From: Pseudomonas sp. SJZ074
GTDB lineage: Bacteria; Pseudomonadota; Gammaproteobacteria; Pseudomonadales; Pseudomonadaceae
Assembly (NCBI RefSeq): GCF_007828215.1
Contig: NZ_VIUE01000003.1
Span: 248,001 to 312,000, forward strand
Direction of reading: 5' to 3'
DNA length: 64,000 bases
A program made the position numbers and the translations under genes. Under the pieces are notes generated by a model. It was not told where the DNA came from and searched no databases. It worked only from the letters and a program-made list of their open reading frames with translations. Shown in pieces: positions 40,139-49,213 of this stretch (positions are counted from its first letter, which is position 1; the number at the start of each line of letters is the position of its first letter).

Positions 40139-40728
40139 AACGCCTGCCCCTCTGGTTGCTGCTGTTCTGCCTGTCGCCCCTGGCGCAGGCCTTCGACTTG
40201 CAGCAACTGAGCGAACAGCTGGCCCGCCCGGATGTCATCCACGGCCAGTTCATACAGGAAAAGCACCTGCGCGCCCTGCCCCAACCGCTCGTCAGCAAGG
40301 GGAGTTTCGTGCTGGCGAAAAAACAAGGTCTGCTGTGGCTACTGCGGACGCCGCTGCAACAGGACTACCGCATTACCCCTCAGGGCATCGCCCGACGGGA
40401 TGGCAGCGCCTGGCAAATGCTGCCGAACAAGAGCGCCGGCGCCGAGCAGAACCGTCTGTTCCTGGCGGTGTTGCAGGGCGACAGCAGTGGCCTGCTGCGG
40501 GACTTCGAACTGAGCCTGTCGGGCGAGCCGCAACAGTGGAAGTTGACCCTGACCCCGCGCTCGGTGCTGCTCAAACAGGTGTTCAACCAGATCAACATCG
40601 ACGGCGGCGAGCTGGTGCAGCGCATCGAGCTGCTGGAAACCCAGGGCGACCGCACGGTGCTGCGCATGCAAGATAGCGTCGCCACGCAACCCTTGAGCGA
40701 AGCGGAGCAACATGACTTTGCCGAGTGA
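40135..40728 (+). CDS. LolA-like periplasmic carrier protein of the aryl-polyene cluster
   Basis: A 197-residue exported protein. The signal peptide MKRLPLWLLLFCLSPLAQA is cleaved before FDLQQL. The mature part has the LolA-like pattern HGQFIQEKHLRALPQPLVSKG and LLWLLRTPLQQDYRIT. LolA carries lipoproteins to the outer membrane; the homologue in aryl-polyene clusters (ApeL position) is thought to carry the lipid-linked pigment through the periplasm. It overlaps the thioesterase gene by 4 bases and the exporter gene by 17. Confidence 0.87.
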   Translation: MKRLPLWLLLFCLSPLAQAFDLQQLSEQLARPDVIHGQFIQEKHLRALPQPLVSKGSFVLAKKQGLLWLLRTPLQQDYRITPQGIARRDGSAWQMLPNKSAGAEQNRLFLAVLQGDSSGLLRDFELSLSGEPQQWKLTLTPRSVLLKQVFNQINIDGGELVQRIELLETQGDRTVLRMQDSVATQPLSEAEQHDFAE

Positions 40729-43051
40729 ACGCAACCTGCCACGGCTGTTCCTGATCCTGCTGCTGGCGGTGCTGGCCCTCGCCGGCTGGCAATGGCGCAG
40801 CGGTGCGCCACTGTCGGTCAATCTCATGGAGCTGGTGCCGGGCACGTCCCCCGATGCCCTGGAGCTTGTCGCAGAGCAACGCATGCAGGGACCGCTGAAT
40901 CGCGAGGTGCTGGTGCTGGTCGGTCATGCCGACCGCCGGCAAGCCATCGCCCTGGCGCAAACCCTTGGCGAACAATGGCAGGCCAGCGGTCTGTTCGATA
41001 AGGTCCAATGGACACTGCAAGCCGATTTGCCGGCGCTACGCACGCAACTGCTGAACGGGCGACTGGCGATGCTCTCGATTGCAGACCGTCAGCAACTGAT
41101 CGAGCAGCCCCAGGCGTTCATCCAGCAGCGGGTGCAAGCCCTGTTCGACCCGTTCAGCGGCTTCAGCCTGGTACCGAGCCAGGATGACTGGCTGGGCTTG
41201 ACCGGGCGCATCCAGAACAGCCAGCCCCAGCGCGGCGCGATACAGCTGGATGTGGGCAGCGGTGCATTGATCGCCGATGCCGACGGCAAAAGCTGGGTGA
41301 TGCTACGGGCTCGCGCCCAAGGCAACGCTTTCGACATGAACCTGCCGCTGCAAGTGGCCGATCTGCTGCAGCGCAGCCGCGACCAGGCAAGCCAGGCCCA
41401 GGGCCAACTGTTGGCGGCCAGCGGCCTGCTGTACGCCGCCAGCGGTCAGCAACAGGCATCCAGAGAAATCACCTGGGTCGGCGGTGGCGCCACCGTCGGC
41501 ATTCTGTTGCTGTTGTTGCTGGCTTTCCGACGCCTGCGGGTATGGCTGGCGTTCGTACCGGTGCTGGTCGGCATGCTGTTCGGCGCGGTGGCCTGCGTGG
41601 CGCTGTTCGGGCGCATGCATGTCATGACTCTGGTGCTGGGCTCGAGCCTGATCGGTGTGGCGGTGGACTATCCGCTGCACTACCTGTCCAAGAGCTGGAG
41701 CCTCAAGCCGTGGCGCAGTTGGCCGGCCCTGCGCCTGACCCTGCCGGGGCTGAGCCTGAGCCTGGCGACCACTTGCATCGGCTACCTGGCCTTGGCCTGG
41801 ACGCCCTTCCCGGCCCTGACCCAGATTGCGGTATTTTCCGCCGCAGGGCTGGTCGGTGCCTACCTGACGGCGGTCTGCCTGCTGCCGGCGCTGCTCAAGG
41901 GCACGGACCTGCGTCCCGCCCAATGGCCGCTGCGGCTCTGCGAACATCTGCTCAAGGTCCGCGAAGCATTGCTGGCTCGGGTTCCCACGCCGATCCTGCT
42001 GGCGTTGCTGCTGATTTTCTGCGCCGGAGGGCTTTGGCACCTGAGCACGAAGAACGACATCCGCCAGTGGATCGGCACGCCTCAGCACCTGACCGACGAG
42101 GCCCGCGATATCGCCCGTATCACCGGTTTCCAACCCACCAGCCAGTTCTTCCTGATCCGTGCCGACAATCAATCCCAACTGCTGGAACGCCAGACCGCCC
42201 TCAACGAACGACTGGAACAGTTGATCGGCCTGGATAAACTCCAGGGCTACCTGTCGCTGAACCAACTGGTCAGCCCGCCAGCCGAACAGCAGAAGGTACG
42301 TGAAGCCCTGGCGCGGCTCCCGGCGTTCTGGCAACCGTTGCTGGACCTCGGCGTGCCGGTCGCTGCCTTGCAGGCGGAACTGGCCCAATTGCAGGCCTTG
42401 CCGGTGGAAGACATCGATGCCGCACTGTCCGGTCCGTTGGCCGAGCCGTACCGTCCCCTCTGGCTCGGCCCGACGGCGCAAGGCGTAGCCGCGATGGTCA
42501 GCTTGCAAGGCTTGAACGACGCTGCGCTGCTGCGCTTGCAGGCGGTGGACCTGCCCGGTGTGCAATTGGTGGATCGCCTGGGCGATCTGAACCGGGTGTT
42601 CGCCGCCACGCAGATCAGCGCCGCCGAGCTCAAGCTGGCTTCCTGCGTACTGATCGTGCTGGTATTGATCTGGCCGTTCGGCGCCAGGGCAGCGTTGCGC
42701 ATCGTCGCCCTGCCGCTGCTGGCCGCGCTGTGCAGCCTGGCGAGCCTGGGTTGGCTGGGGCAGCCGCTGACGCTGTTCAGCCTGTTCGGTCTGTTGCTGG
42801 TGACGGCCATCGGTGTCGATTACGCGATCCTGATGCGCGAGCAGATCGGCGGCGCCGCCGTGAGCCTGCTGGGCACCCTGCTCGCGGCGGTCACCACGTG
42901 GCTGTCGTTCGGCCTGCTGGCGCTTTCCAGTACGCCGGCGGTGAGCAACTTTGGCCTGGCGGTAAGCCTGGGGCTGGCATTCAGCTTCATGCTGGCACCG
43001 TGGGCCGGGCGCCAGGCGCATGCAACGCCTGTGCTGGACCCCGCCCAATGA
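40712..43051 (+). CDS. MMPL/RND-type exporter of the aryl-polyene cluster
   Basis: A 779-residue inner-membrane protein with 11-12 predicted spans in two repeats. Examples are ILLLLLLAFRRLRVWLAFVP and VLGSSLIGVAVDYPLHYLSK in the first half, and LFSLFGLLLVTAIGVDYAIL with TWLSFGLLALSSTPAVSNFG in the second. The IGVAVDYPLHY and AIGVDYAILM segments are the conserved MMPL patterns carrying the proton-relay Asp residues. A large periplasmic loop of about 200 residues follows the first span. By position (ApeM) it would pull the lipid-linked polyene from the inner membrane and pass it to the LolA-like protein. Confidence 0.88.
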   Translation: MTLPSERNLPRLFLILLLAVLALAGWQWRSGAPLSVNLMELVPGTSPDALELVAEQRMQGPLNREVLVLVGHADRRQAIALAQTLGEQWQASGLFDKVQWTLQADLPALRTQLLNGRLAMLSIADRQQLIEQPQAFIQQRVQALFDPFSGFSLVPSQDDWLGLTGRIQNSQPQRGAIQLDVGSGALIADADGKSWVMLRARAQGNAFDMNLPLQVADLLQRSRDQASQAQGQLLAASGLLYAASGQQQASREITWVGGGATVGILLLLLLAFRRLRVWLAFVPVLVGMLFGAVACVALFGRMHVMTLVLGSSLIGVAVDYPLHYLSKSWSLKPWRSWPALRLTLPGLSLSLATTCIGYLALAWTPFPALTQIAVFSAAGLVGAYLTAVCLLPALLKGTDLRPAQWPLRLCEHLLKVREALLARVPTPILLALLLIFCAGGLWHLSTKNDIRQWIGTPQHLTDEARDIARITGFQPTSQFFLIRADNQSQLLERQTALNERLEQLIGLDKLQGYLSLNQLVSPPAEQQKVREALARLPAFWQPLLDLGVPVAALQAELAQLQALPVEDIDAALSGPLAEPYRPLWLGPTAQGVAAMVSLQGLNDAALLRLQAVDLPGVQLVDRLGDLNRVFAATQISAAELKLASCVLIVLVLIWPFGARAALRIVALPLLAALCSLASLGWLGQPLTLFSLFGLLLVTAIGVDYAILMREQIGGAAVSLLGTLLAAVTTWLSFGLLALSSTPAVSNFGLAVSLGLAFSFMLAPWAGRQAHATPVLDPAQ

Positions 43052-43102
43052 TGATTACGCCCCCTTCTCATTCGAACATCACTGCCTCGGCAAGGAGTCC
43101 AA

Positions 43103-44350
43103 ATGCCTGCAACTGAAATGGAACGTCGCCAGGTCGTCATCATCGGTGCAGGGCCGTCCGGCGCCATCGCCGCTGCATTGCTCAAGCGCAAGGGCCACGA
43201 TGTGCTGGTCATCGAACGCCAGCATTTCCCCCGGTTCTCCATCGGTGAGAGCCTGTTGTCCCATTGCCTGGACTTCGTCGAAGAGGCCGGCATGCTCGAC
43301 GCGGTGAATGCCGCCGGTTTCCAGCGCAAGAACGGCGCGGCTTTCGCCTGGGGCGAGCGCTACAGTGCCTTCGATTTCGGCGACACCTTCAGCGAAGGCA
43401 AGCCCACCACTTTTCAGGTACAACGCGCCGATTTCGACAAGCTGTTGGCCGATCAGGCCGCATTGCAAGGGGTGCAGATCCGCTATGGCGAAGCCATCGC
43501 CAGGGTCGACTTCAACCTCGCCAAGCCGCAACTCGGCGTGCAGCGCGAGGACGGCAGCGAGTACCGGATCGAGGCCGATTTCGTCCTCGACGCCAGCGGT
43601 TATGGTCGAGTGCTGCCGCGCTTGCTGGATCTTGAGGCGCCGTCGAACTTCCCGGTGCGCCAGGCCGTATTCACCCATGTCGAGGACCGCATCGATACGC
43701 CGGCCTTCGATCGGGAGAAAATCCTCATCACCACCCACCCGACCCAGCGCGACGTCTGGTTCTGGACCATTCCGTTCAGTGGCGGGCGCTGCTCGGTTGG
43801 CGTGGTCGCGGCGGCGGAACATTTTGCCGGCCGTACCGACGACCTCGACGCCTGCCTGCGCGGTTTCATCGATGAGACTCCAAGCCTGGCCAAGGTGCTG
43901 CAGAACGCCGTGTGGGACACCCCGGCACGGACCATCGGCGGCTACTCGGCCAACGTCACAACCCTGCATGGCCCAGGTTTCGCCCTGCTGGGCAACGCCG
44001 CGGAATTCCTCGACCCGGTGTTTTCCTCCGGCGTGACCATCGCCATGCGTTCGGCAAGCATGGCGGCCGACGTATTGCATCGTCAGTTGCAAGGCGAAAG
44101 CGTGGACTGGCAAAGTGAATTCGCCGAACCGCTCAAGCGCGGCGTCGATACCTTCCGCTGCTACGTCGAAGGCTGGTACGCCGGCACCTTCCAGGACGTG
44201 ATCTTCTATACCGAAGGTTCTGCCGATATCCGCCGCATGATCAGCTCGATCCTGGCCGGTTATGCCTGGGATCAACGCAACCCGTTCGTCAGCGAACCCA
44301 AGCGTCGCCTGCGCATGCTCTCGGAAATCTGTGCGAGCCCGGCCCCATGA
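43103..44350 (+). CDS. Flavin-dependent halogenase-family oxidoreductase
   Basis: A 415-residue FAD enzyme. VVIIGAGPSGAIAAALL is the dinucleotide-binding GxGxxG. DVWFWTIPFSGG contains WxWxIP and AEFLDPVFSSGVTIAM contains FxxPxxSxG, the two motifs used to recognise flavin-dependent halogenases. AAGFQRKNGAAFAWG has the Lys-containing GFxxKxGxxFxWG pattern of phenol and pyrrole halogenases. It could therefore halogenate the aryl head, as happens in Xanthomonas xanthomonadin. Relatives with these motifs but reductase or hydroxylase activity also exist, so chemistry is unproven. AAGGAG lies 5 bases before the ATG. The 51-bp gap before it is the largest inside the operon. Confidence 0.78.
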   Translation: MPATEMERRQVVIIGAGPSGAIAAALLKRKGHDVLVIERQHFPRFSIGESLLSHCLDFVEEAGMLDAVNAAGFQRKNGAAFAWGERYSAFDFGDTFSEGKPTTFQVQRADFDKLLADQAALQGVQIRYGEAIARVDFNLAKPQLGVQREDGSEYRIEADFVLDASGYGRVLPRLLDLEAPSNFPVRQAVFTHVEDRIDTPAFDREKILITTHPTQRDVWFWTIPFSGGRCSVGVVAAAEHFAGRTDDLDACLRGFIDETPSLAKVLQNAVWDTPARTIGGYSANVTTLHGPGFALLGNAAEFLDPVFSSGVTIAMRSASMAADVLHRQLQGESVDWQSEFAEPLKRGVDTFRCYVEGWYAGTFQDVIFYTEGSADIRRMISSILAGYAWDQRNPFVSEPKRRLRMLSEICASPAP

Positions 44351-45084
44351 ACGAGATGAACTACCTCAGCGACAACTACGTCGAAGAAACCCGCTTCGGT
44401 TTCTGGTTCCTGCGCAGCCACACCTGGCAACACCATGTGCTGCGCGTGGCGATCAATGACCTGCGCAGCCTGTTCAGCACACCATTGCCGGCCGCCCCGG
44501 TGCTGCTGGATGCCGGCTGCGGCCAGGGCAAATCGTTCCAGTACCTGCGCCAGGTGTTCGCGCCACAACGGCTGATCGGCGTCGATGCCGATCCCCACAG
44601 CCTGGCGCTGAGCGCCGAAGAAGCGGCCCGCCAGAGCATGGCCGTGGAGCTGATCGGCAGCGACTGCGCGACCCTGGCGGTACCGGATGCCAGCGTCGAC
44701 CTGCTGTTCTGCCACCAGACCTTTCATCACCTGGTGGAACAGGAGAAAGCCCTGGCCGAGTTCTATCGCGTGCTCAAGCCCGGCGGTTACCTGATGTTCG
44801 CCGAGTCCACCGAGGCCTATATCGATACCTGGGTCATCCGCTGGCTGTTCCGCCATCCCATGCACGTACAGAAAAGTGCCGCGCAGTACCTGGAGATGAT
44901 CCGCCGGCAAGGGTTCCAATTCGAAGCCGGCAACGTGTCCTATCCCTACCTGTGGTGGAGTCGCGCCAAGGACTTCGGCCTGCTGGAGCGTTTTGGCCTG
45001 CGCCGCCCCCGGCCGTTCGGCGAGCGGGAGGAGACCCTGGTCAACGTCGTGGCCCGCAAGCCCGTCGAAGGGGTTGGAGGATGA
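44347..45084 (+). CDS. SAM-dependent methyltransferase of the aryl-polyene cluster
   Basis: A 245-residue class I methyltransferase. VLLDAGCGQGKSFQYL is motif I for S-adenosylmethionine, RLIGVDADPHSLALS supplies the acidic motif II, and FYRVLKPGGYLMFAEST is the post-strand-5 motif. The probable target is the aryl head, since methylated aryl polyenes are known and their clusters carry such an enzyme. The start overlaps the flavoprotein stop by 4 bases. Confidence 0.87.
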   Translation: MNEMNYLSDNYVEETRFGFWFLRSHTWQHHVLRVAINDLRSLFSTPLPAAPVLLDAGCGQGKSFQYLRQVFAPQRLIGVDADPHSLALSAEEAARQSMAVELIGSDCATLAVPDASVDLLFCHQTFHHLVEQEKALAEFYRVLKPGGYLMFAESTEAYIDTWVIRWLFRHPMHVQKSAAQYLEMIRRQGFQFEAGNVSYPYLWWSRAKDFGLLERFGLRRPRPFGEREETLVNVVARKPVEGVGG

Positions 45085-45575
45085 TCCGTACCTGCCTCAG
45101 CGGCCTGCTGATCGGCTGCCTGTTGTTGCTCGGCGCCTGCGCCAGCCACGCGCCGCTGCCCGAGCGCACGCCCACCCTGGCGCTGCCGCTGCAATTGCAC
45201 ATCGAGCGACAACTGGCCGGGCAGCACCAGGACTGGCTGCTGGTGATCCAACGCGAAGACGCAGGCATTCGCTGGTCGATGATGGATCCGCTGGGTATTC
45301 CCCTGGCCCGTCAGCGCCTGATCGACGGCCAGTGGCAAGCCGACGGCCTGCTGCCACCCAACGCCGAAGCGCGGGAGCTGTTTGCCGCGCTATTGTTCGC
45401 CCTGACTCCTGAAACCGAACTGTCCGGCAATTACCCGACGGCCCGGCAACAGGCTGCGCAACGAACCCTGGATTCCCGCTGGCAGGTGCGCTACAAGCAG
45501 CCGCTGGATTTCCAACTGAGCCTGCCCCAAGGCCCCCATTACCGCATCACACCGCTGACCGAGAGCACTCCATGA
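45081..45575 (+). CDS. DUF3261 lipoprotein of the aryl-polyene cluster
   Basis: A 164-residue predicted lipoprotein. The signal MIRTCLSGLLIGCLLLLGAC has the lipobox LGAC with the lipid-modified Cys at residue 20. The mature domain (LQLHIERQLAGQHQDWLLV, then LLFALTPETELSGNYP) is of the DUF3261 type found regularly in these clusters, probably at the outer membrane to receive or display the pigment lipid. GGAGG overlaps the end of the methyltransferase gene, and the gene itself overlaps the next by 4 bases. Confidence 0.85.
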   Translation: MIRTCLSGLLIGCLLLLGACASHAPLPERTPTLALPLQLHIERQLAGQHQDWLLVIQREDAGIRWSMMDPLGIPLARQRLIDGQWQADGLLPPNAEARELFAALLFALTPETELSGNYPTARQQAAQRTLDSRWQVRYKQPLDFQLSLPQGPHYRITPLTESTP

Positions 45576-46768
45576 CCGCCTATTTGAATGCCCTCGGCGT
45601 GATCTGTGCCTTGGGCCGCGATAAACATGAAGTGGCGCGCAACCTGTTCGCCGGCGATTGCTCGGGCCTGCGTATCGAAGCCGGGTGGGTGGTCGAGCGT
45701 GCCTTGCCGGTTGCCTCGGTAACAGGTGAACTGGCCCGCATCCCCGAGACCCTGGCCGCCCATGGCAGCCGCAACAATCAGTTGCTGCTGGAGGCCGGAT
45801 TGCAGATCCGGCCCGAGATCGACCGGGCCATCCAGACCTATGGCCGTGCGCGTATCGGCATCGTCCTGGGCACCAGCACCTCGGGGATCGACGAGGCCAG
45901 CCAGGGCATTGCCCATTATCTGCGCGAACAGCGCTTCCCGGACGGTTACGACTACCAGCAGCAGGAACTCAGCGCGCCGGCCAATTTCCTCTCCGACTGG
46001 CTCGGCCTTAGCGGTCCGTCCTATGTGATTTCCACCGCCTGCACCTCCAGCGCCCGCGCCTTGATGAGCGCCCGGCGCCTGCTCGAACTGGGCCTGTGCG
46101 ATGCGGTGCTCTGTGGCGGGGTGGACAGCCTGTGCAAGCTGACCCTCAACGGTTTTTCGGCGCTGGAAGCGGTGTCGAACGAGCGCTGCAATCCGTTTTC
46201 GGTAAACCGCAACGGCATCAACATCGGCGAGGCGGCCGTGCTGTTTCTCATGAGCAATACGCCGGGCACTGGAACGCCGATTGCCTTGCTCGGCGATGGT
46301 GCCAGCTCCGATGCCCATCATATTTCCGCCCCGGAGCCCAGCGGGCGCGGCGCCCGCCAAGCCATGGAGAAAGCCTTGCTCTGCGCGGGTCTCGAGGCCA
46401 GCCAGATCGACTACCTGAACCTGCACGGCACCGCCACGCAACACAACGACGCCATGGAAAGCCACGCGGTGGCCAGCCTGTTTCCGCAGGGGGTGCCGTG
46501 TTCATCCACCAAGCCCATGACCGGCCACACTCTGGGTGCGGCCGGAGCGTTGGAAGCGGCCTTCTGCTGGTTGAGCCTGAGCGCCGAAAACCCCACCGGG
46601 GCTCTGCCGCCTCATGTCTGGGACGGTCAGGCCGATCCCGACCTGCCGGCCTTGGCCTGGACCCGCGCCGACAGCCGCCTGAATCCGACCGCCCCCCGTC
46701 GCCTGATGAGCAATTCGTTTGCCTTCGGCGGCAACAACGTCAGCCTGATTATCGGAGATGCCCCATGA
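45572..46768 (+). CDS. apeO: Beta-ketoacyl-ACP synthase (ketosynthase) ApeO-like
   Basis: A 398-residue condensing enzyme with a complete catalytic triad: Cys157 in VISTACTSSARA, His in LNLHGTATQHND and His in STKPMTGHTLGAAGAL. The C-terminal SNSFAFGGNNVSLII is the usual ketosynthase ending. By analogy with the Xenorhabdus enzymes, it would pair with the chain-length-factor-like protein encoded first in the operon to extend the polyene. A second, different ketosynthase is encoded three genes later. Confidence 0.9.
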   Translation: MTAYLNALGVICALGRDKHEVARNLFAGDCSGLRIEAGWVVERALPVASVTGELARIPETLAAHGSRNNQLLLEAGLQIRPEIDRAIQTYGRARIGIVLGTSTSGIDEASQGIAHYLREQRFPDGYDYQQQELSAPANFLSDWLGLSGPSYVISTACTSSARALMSARRLLELGLCDAVLCGGVDSLCKLTLNGFSALEAVSNERCNPFSVNRNGINIGEAAVLFLMSNTPGTGTPIALLGDGASSDAHHISAPEPSGRGARQAMEKALLCAGLEASQIDYLNLHGTATQHNDAMESHAVASLFPQGVPCSSTKPMTGHTLGAAGALEAAFCWLSLSAENPTGALPPHVWDGQADPDLPALAWTRADSRLNPTAPRRLMSNSFAFGGNNVSLIIGDAP

Positions 46769-47232
46769 TTGACTGGCCACTCGCCGAACTGCTGCCCCAC
46801 GCAGGCGACATGATTCTCATCGATCGCGTCGTGGCATTCGATGACGAGCAGATCCATACCCACGCCATCGTCAAACCCGGGGGATTGTTCAACCGTGACG
46901 ACGGTGGCCTGCCGGCCTGGGTCGGCATCGAGTTGATGGCCCAGAGCGTCGCCGCGTTTGCCGGTTGCCATGCGCGCCGACGTGGCGACGCCGTTGAGCT
47001 GGGTTTTTTGCTCGGCACCCGTAAGTTCGAATGCAACGTCGACTGTTTTCCAGTCGGTACCGAGCTGGACATCCGCGGTATGCGCTCGCTGGAAGACGAC
47101 AACGGCATGGGTGTGTTCGAGTGCCATATCGAAGCGCCCGGCATACATGCCACAGCCCGGTTGAACGTGTTCCGTCCACCCAAGTCCGCCCACTACCTCC
47201 ATGAACCATCCGCAACAGGAAACCAGCCATGA
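46765..47232 (+). CDS. apeP: Hotdog-fold 3-hydroxyacyl-ACP dehydratase ApeP-like
   Basis: A 155-residue FabA/FabZ-like protein: LLPHAGDMILIDRVVAFDDE and PAWVGIELMAQSVAAFAGCH are the family's start and central-helix patterns. It would remove water after each ketoreduction to create the conjugated double bonds, possibly together with the hotdog domain fused to the AMP ligase, as ApeP and ApeI do. ATGA overlaps join it to both neighbours. Confidence 0.87.
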   Translation: MIDWPLAELLPHAGDMILIDRVVAFDDEQIHTHAIVKPGGLFNRDDGGLPAWVGIELMAQSVAAFAGCHARRRGDAVELGFLLGTRKFECNVDCFPVGTELDIRGMRSLEDDNGMGVFECHIEAPGIHATARLNVFRPPKSAHYLHEPSATGNQP

Positions 47233-47957
47233 CTGAATCCGTATTGGTCACCGGCTCCAGCCGTGGCATCGGCCGCGCCATCGCCCTGCGCCTGGCCCAG
47301 GCCGGGCATGACATCGTGCTGCACTGCCGCAGCGGCCGTGCTGAGGCCGATGCCGTCCAGGCCGAGATCCAGGCCCTCGGTCGCCAGGGCCGGGTCCTGC
47401 AGTTCGACGTGTCCGACCGTGCCGCCTGCAAGGCCATTCTCGAGGCCGACGTCGAAACCCACGGCGCCTACTATGGCGTGGTGCTCAATGCAGGTCTGAC
47501 CCGCGATGGTGCGTTTCCAGCCCTGAGTGAAGAAGACTGGGACGCGGTGATGCGCACCAACCTCGACGGTTTCTACAACGTGCTGCATCCGGTGATGATG
47601 CCGATGATCCGTCGTCGCGCCGCCGGACGGATCGTCTGCATCACCTCGGTTTCGGGGTTGATCGGCAACCGTGGTCAGGTCAATTACAGTGCCTCGAAGG
47701 CCGGGCTGATCGGTGCGGCCAAGGCGTTGGCAATCGAACTCGGCAAGCGCAGGATCACCGTCAACTGCGTCGCGCCAGGGCTGATCGACACCGCCATGCT
47801 CGATGAAAACGTACCCGTGGAAGAACTGATGAAAATGATTCCCGCCCAGCGCATGGGCACTCCGGAAGAAGTGGCCGGCGCGGTGAACTTCCTGATGTCC
47901 GCCGAGGCCGGCTACATCACCCGGCAGGTCCTGGCCGTCAATGGAGGCTTGTGCTGA
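47229..47957 (+). CDS. apeQ: 3-oxoacyl-ACP reductase (FabG-like) ApeQ-like
   Basis: A 242-residue short-chain dehydrogenase. VTGSSRGIGRAIALRLAQAG binds NADP(H). The catalytic Ser is in IVCITSVSGLIG, and Tyr153 and Lys157 in NYSASKAGLIGAAKAL. VLNAGLTRDGAF is the FabG-type NAG motif. It reduces the 3-keto group formed by the ketosynthase before dehydration. Its stop codon shares one base with the next start (TGATG). Confidence 0.92.
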   Translation: MTESVLVTGSSRGIGRAIALRLAQAGHDIVLHCRSGRAEADAVQAEIQALGRQGRVLQFDVSDRAACKAILEADVETHGAYYGVVLNAGLTRDGAFPALSEEDWDAVMRTNLDGFYNVLHPVMMPMIRRRAAGRIVCITSVSGLIGNRGQVNYSASKAGLIGAAKALAIELGKRRITVNCVAPGLIDTAMLDENVPVEELMKMIPAQRMGTPEEVAGAVNFLMSAEAGYITRQVLAVNGGLC

Positions 47958-49183
47958 TGAAGCGTGTCGTCGTCACCGGCATGGCCGGCATCACCTCTGT
48001 GGGTAGTGATTGGGAGACCATCGCCGCCAACTTCGCCGCCAACCGCAGCGGCATCCGGCGCATGGACGAATGGGACCGCTTCACGGAACTGAACACCCGT
48101 CTGGCCGGCCCCATCGACGATTTCCAGGTCCCGGCCCACTGGACGCGCAAACAGTTGCGCAGCATGGGTCGGGTCTCGCGCCTGGCGGTCGCCGCGGCGG
48201 AACAAGCCCTGGCCGACGCCGGCCTGTTGGGCGACGAGTCGATCAAGGACGGGCGCATGGGCGTGTCCTGCGGCTCGTCCACTGGCAGTACCGACGAGGT
48301 CAAGGCGTTCGGCAACATGCTGCTCAACAGCGTGGCCGAAGGCCTGAACGCCAACTCCTATGTGCGGATGATGCCCCATACCACGGCGGCCAATATCAGC
48401 ATTTTTTTCGGGCTTACCGGACGGATGATTCCCACCTCCAGCGCCTGTACCAGTGGCAGCCACGGCATCGGCTATGCCTACGAGGCCATCAAGTTCGGGC
48501 GCCTGCCGTTGATGATTGCCGGCGGCGCGGAAGAACTGTGCCCGACCGAAGCGATGGTCTTCGATGCGCTCTACGCCACCAGCCTGAAGAACGATGCGCC
48601 GCAGACCAGCCCACGCCCTTACGACAAGGGCCGCGATGGCTTGGTGATCGGCGAAGGTGCCGGCATGCTGGTCCTTGAAGAACTGGAACATGCCCTGGCT
48701 CGCGGCGCGCGAATCCACGCCGAGATCGTCGGCTTCGGCAGCAACGCCGATGGCCAGCATGCCACCCGTCCCGAGCTGGTCACCATGCGCCGGGCCATGG
48801 AGCTGGCCCTGGAAGATGCGGGCCTCGAACCCTCTGCCATCGGCTACGTCAACGGGCACGGCACCGCCACCGAACAGGGCGACATTGCCGAAACCCTGGC
48901 CACCAGCAGCCTGTTCGGTGAACACATGCCCATCAGTTCGCAGAAAAGCTTCCTGGGCCATACCTTGGGTGCTTGCGGGGCATTGGAGTCCTGGTTCAGC
49001 ATCGAGATGATGAACCGCGACCGGTATGTGCATACCTGCAATCTCGACGAAATCGACCCTCAATGCGGCCAGCTCGATTATCTGCGCAACGAGTTCCGGT
49101 CGATGAGCAACGAGTATGTGATGAATAACAACTTCGCCTTTGGCGGGGTCAACACTTCGTTGATCTTCCGTCGCTGGCACTGA
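47957..49183 (+). CDS. apeR: Beta-ketoacyl-ACP synthase (FabF-like) ApeR-like
   Basis: A 408-residue ketosynthase with Cys164 in IPTSSACTSGSHGIG, His in YVNGHGTATEQGD and His in SQKSFLGHTLGACG. SNEYVMNNNFAFGGVNTSLIF is the usual ending in two overlapping motifs (NNNFAFGG). It is closer to FabF than the other ketosynthase of the cluster and may run the first condensation, as the homodimeric ApeR is thought to do. The ATG at 47957 was preferred to a GTG six bases upstream because MKRVVVTG is the standard family start. Confidence 0.9.
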   Translation: MKRVVVTGMAGITSVGSDWETIAANFAANRSGIRRMDEWDRFTELNTRLAGPIDDFQVPAHWTRKQLRSMGRVSRLAVAAAEQALADAGLLGDESIKDGRMGVSCGSSTGSTDEVKAFGNMLLNSVAEGLNANSYVRMMPHTTAANISIFFGLTGRMIPTSSACTSGSHGIGYAYEAIKFGRLPLMIAGGAEELCPTEAMVFDALYATSLKNDAPQTSPRPYDKGRDGLVIGEGAGMLVLEELEHALARGARIHAEIVGFGSNADGQHATRPELVTMRRAMELALEDAGLEPSAIGYVNGHGTATEQGDIAETLATSSLFGEHMPISSQKSFLGHTLGACGALESWFSIEMMNRDRYVHTCNLDEIDPQCGQLDYLRNEFRSMSNEYVMNNNFAFGGVNTSLIFRRWH

Positions 49184-49213
49184 CTTCCCTTCCCTCTGGT
49201 CAAGGAGACCATG

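Noticed and set aside
41303..43048. 581-codon minus-strand frame inside the MMPL exporter gene
   Set aside because: Low-complexity Gln/Arg/Gly translation and no start signal; shadow of the exporter.
43048..43116. Possible tiny gene between the exporter and the flavoprotein (ATG at 43048, 22 codons)
   Set aside because: It has no own ribosome site and the flavoprotein start with AAGGAG lies inside it.
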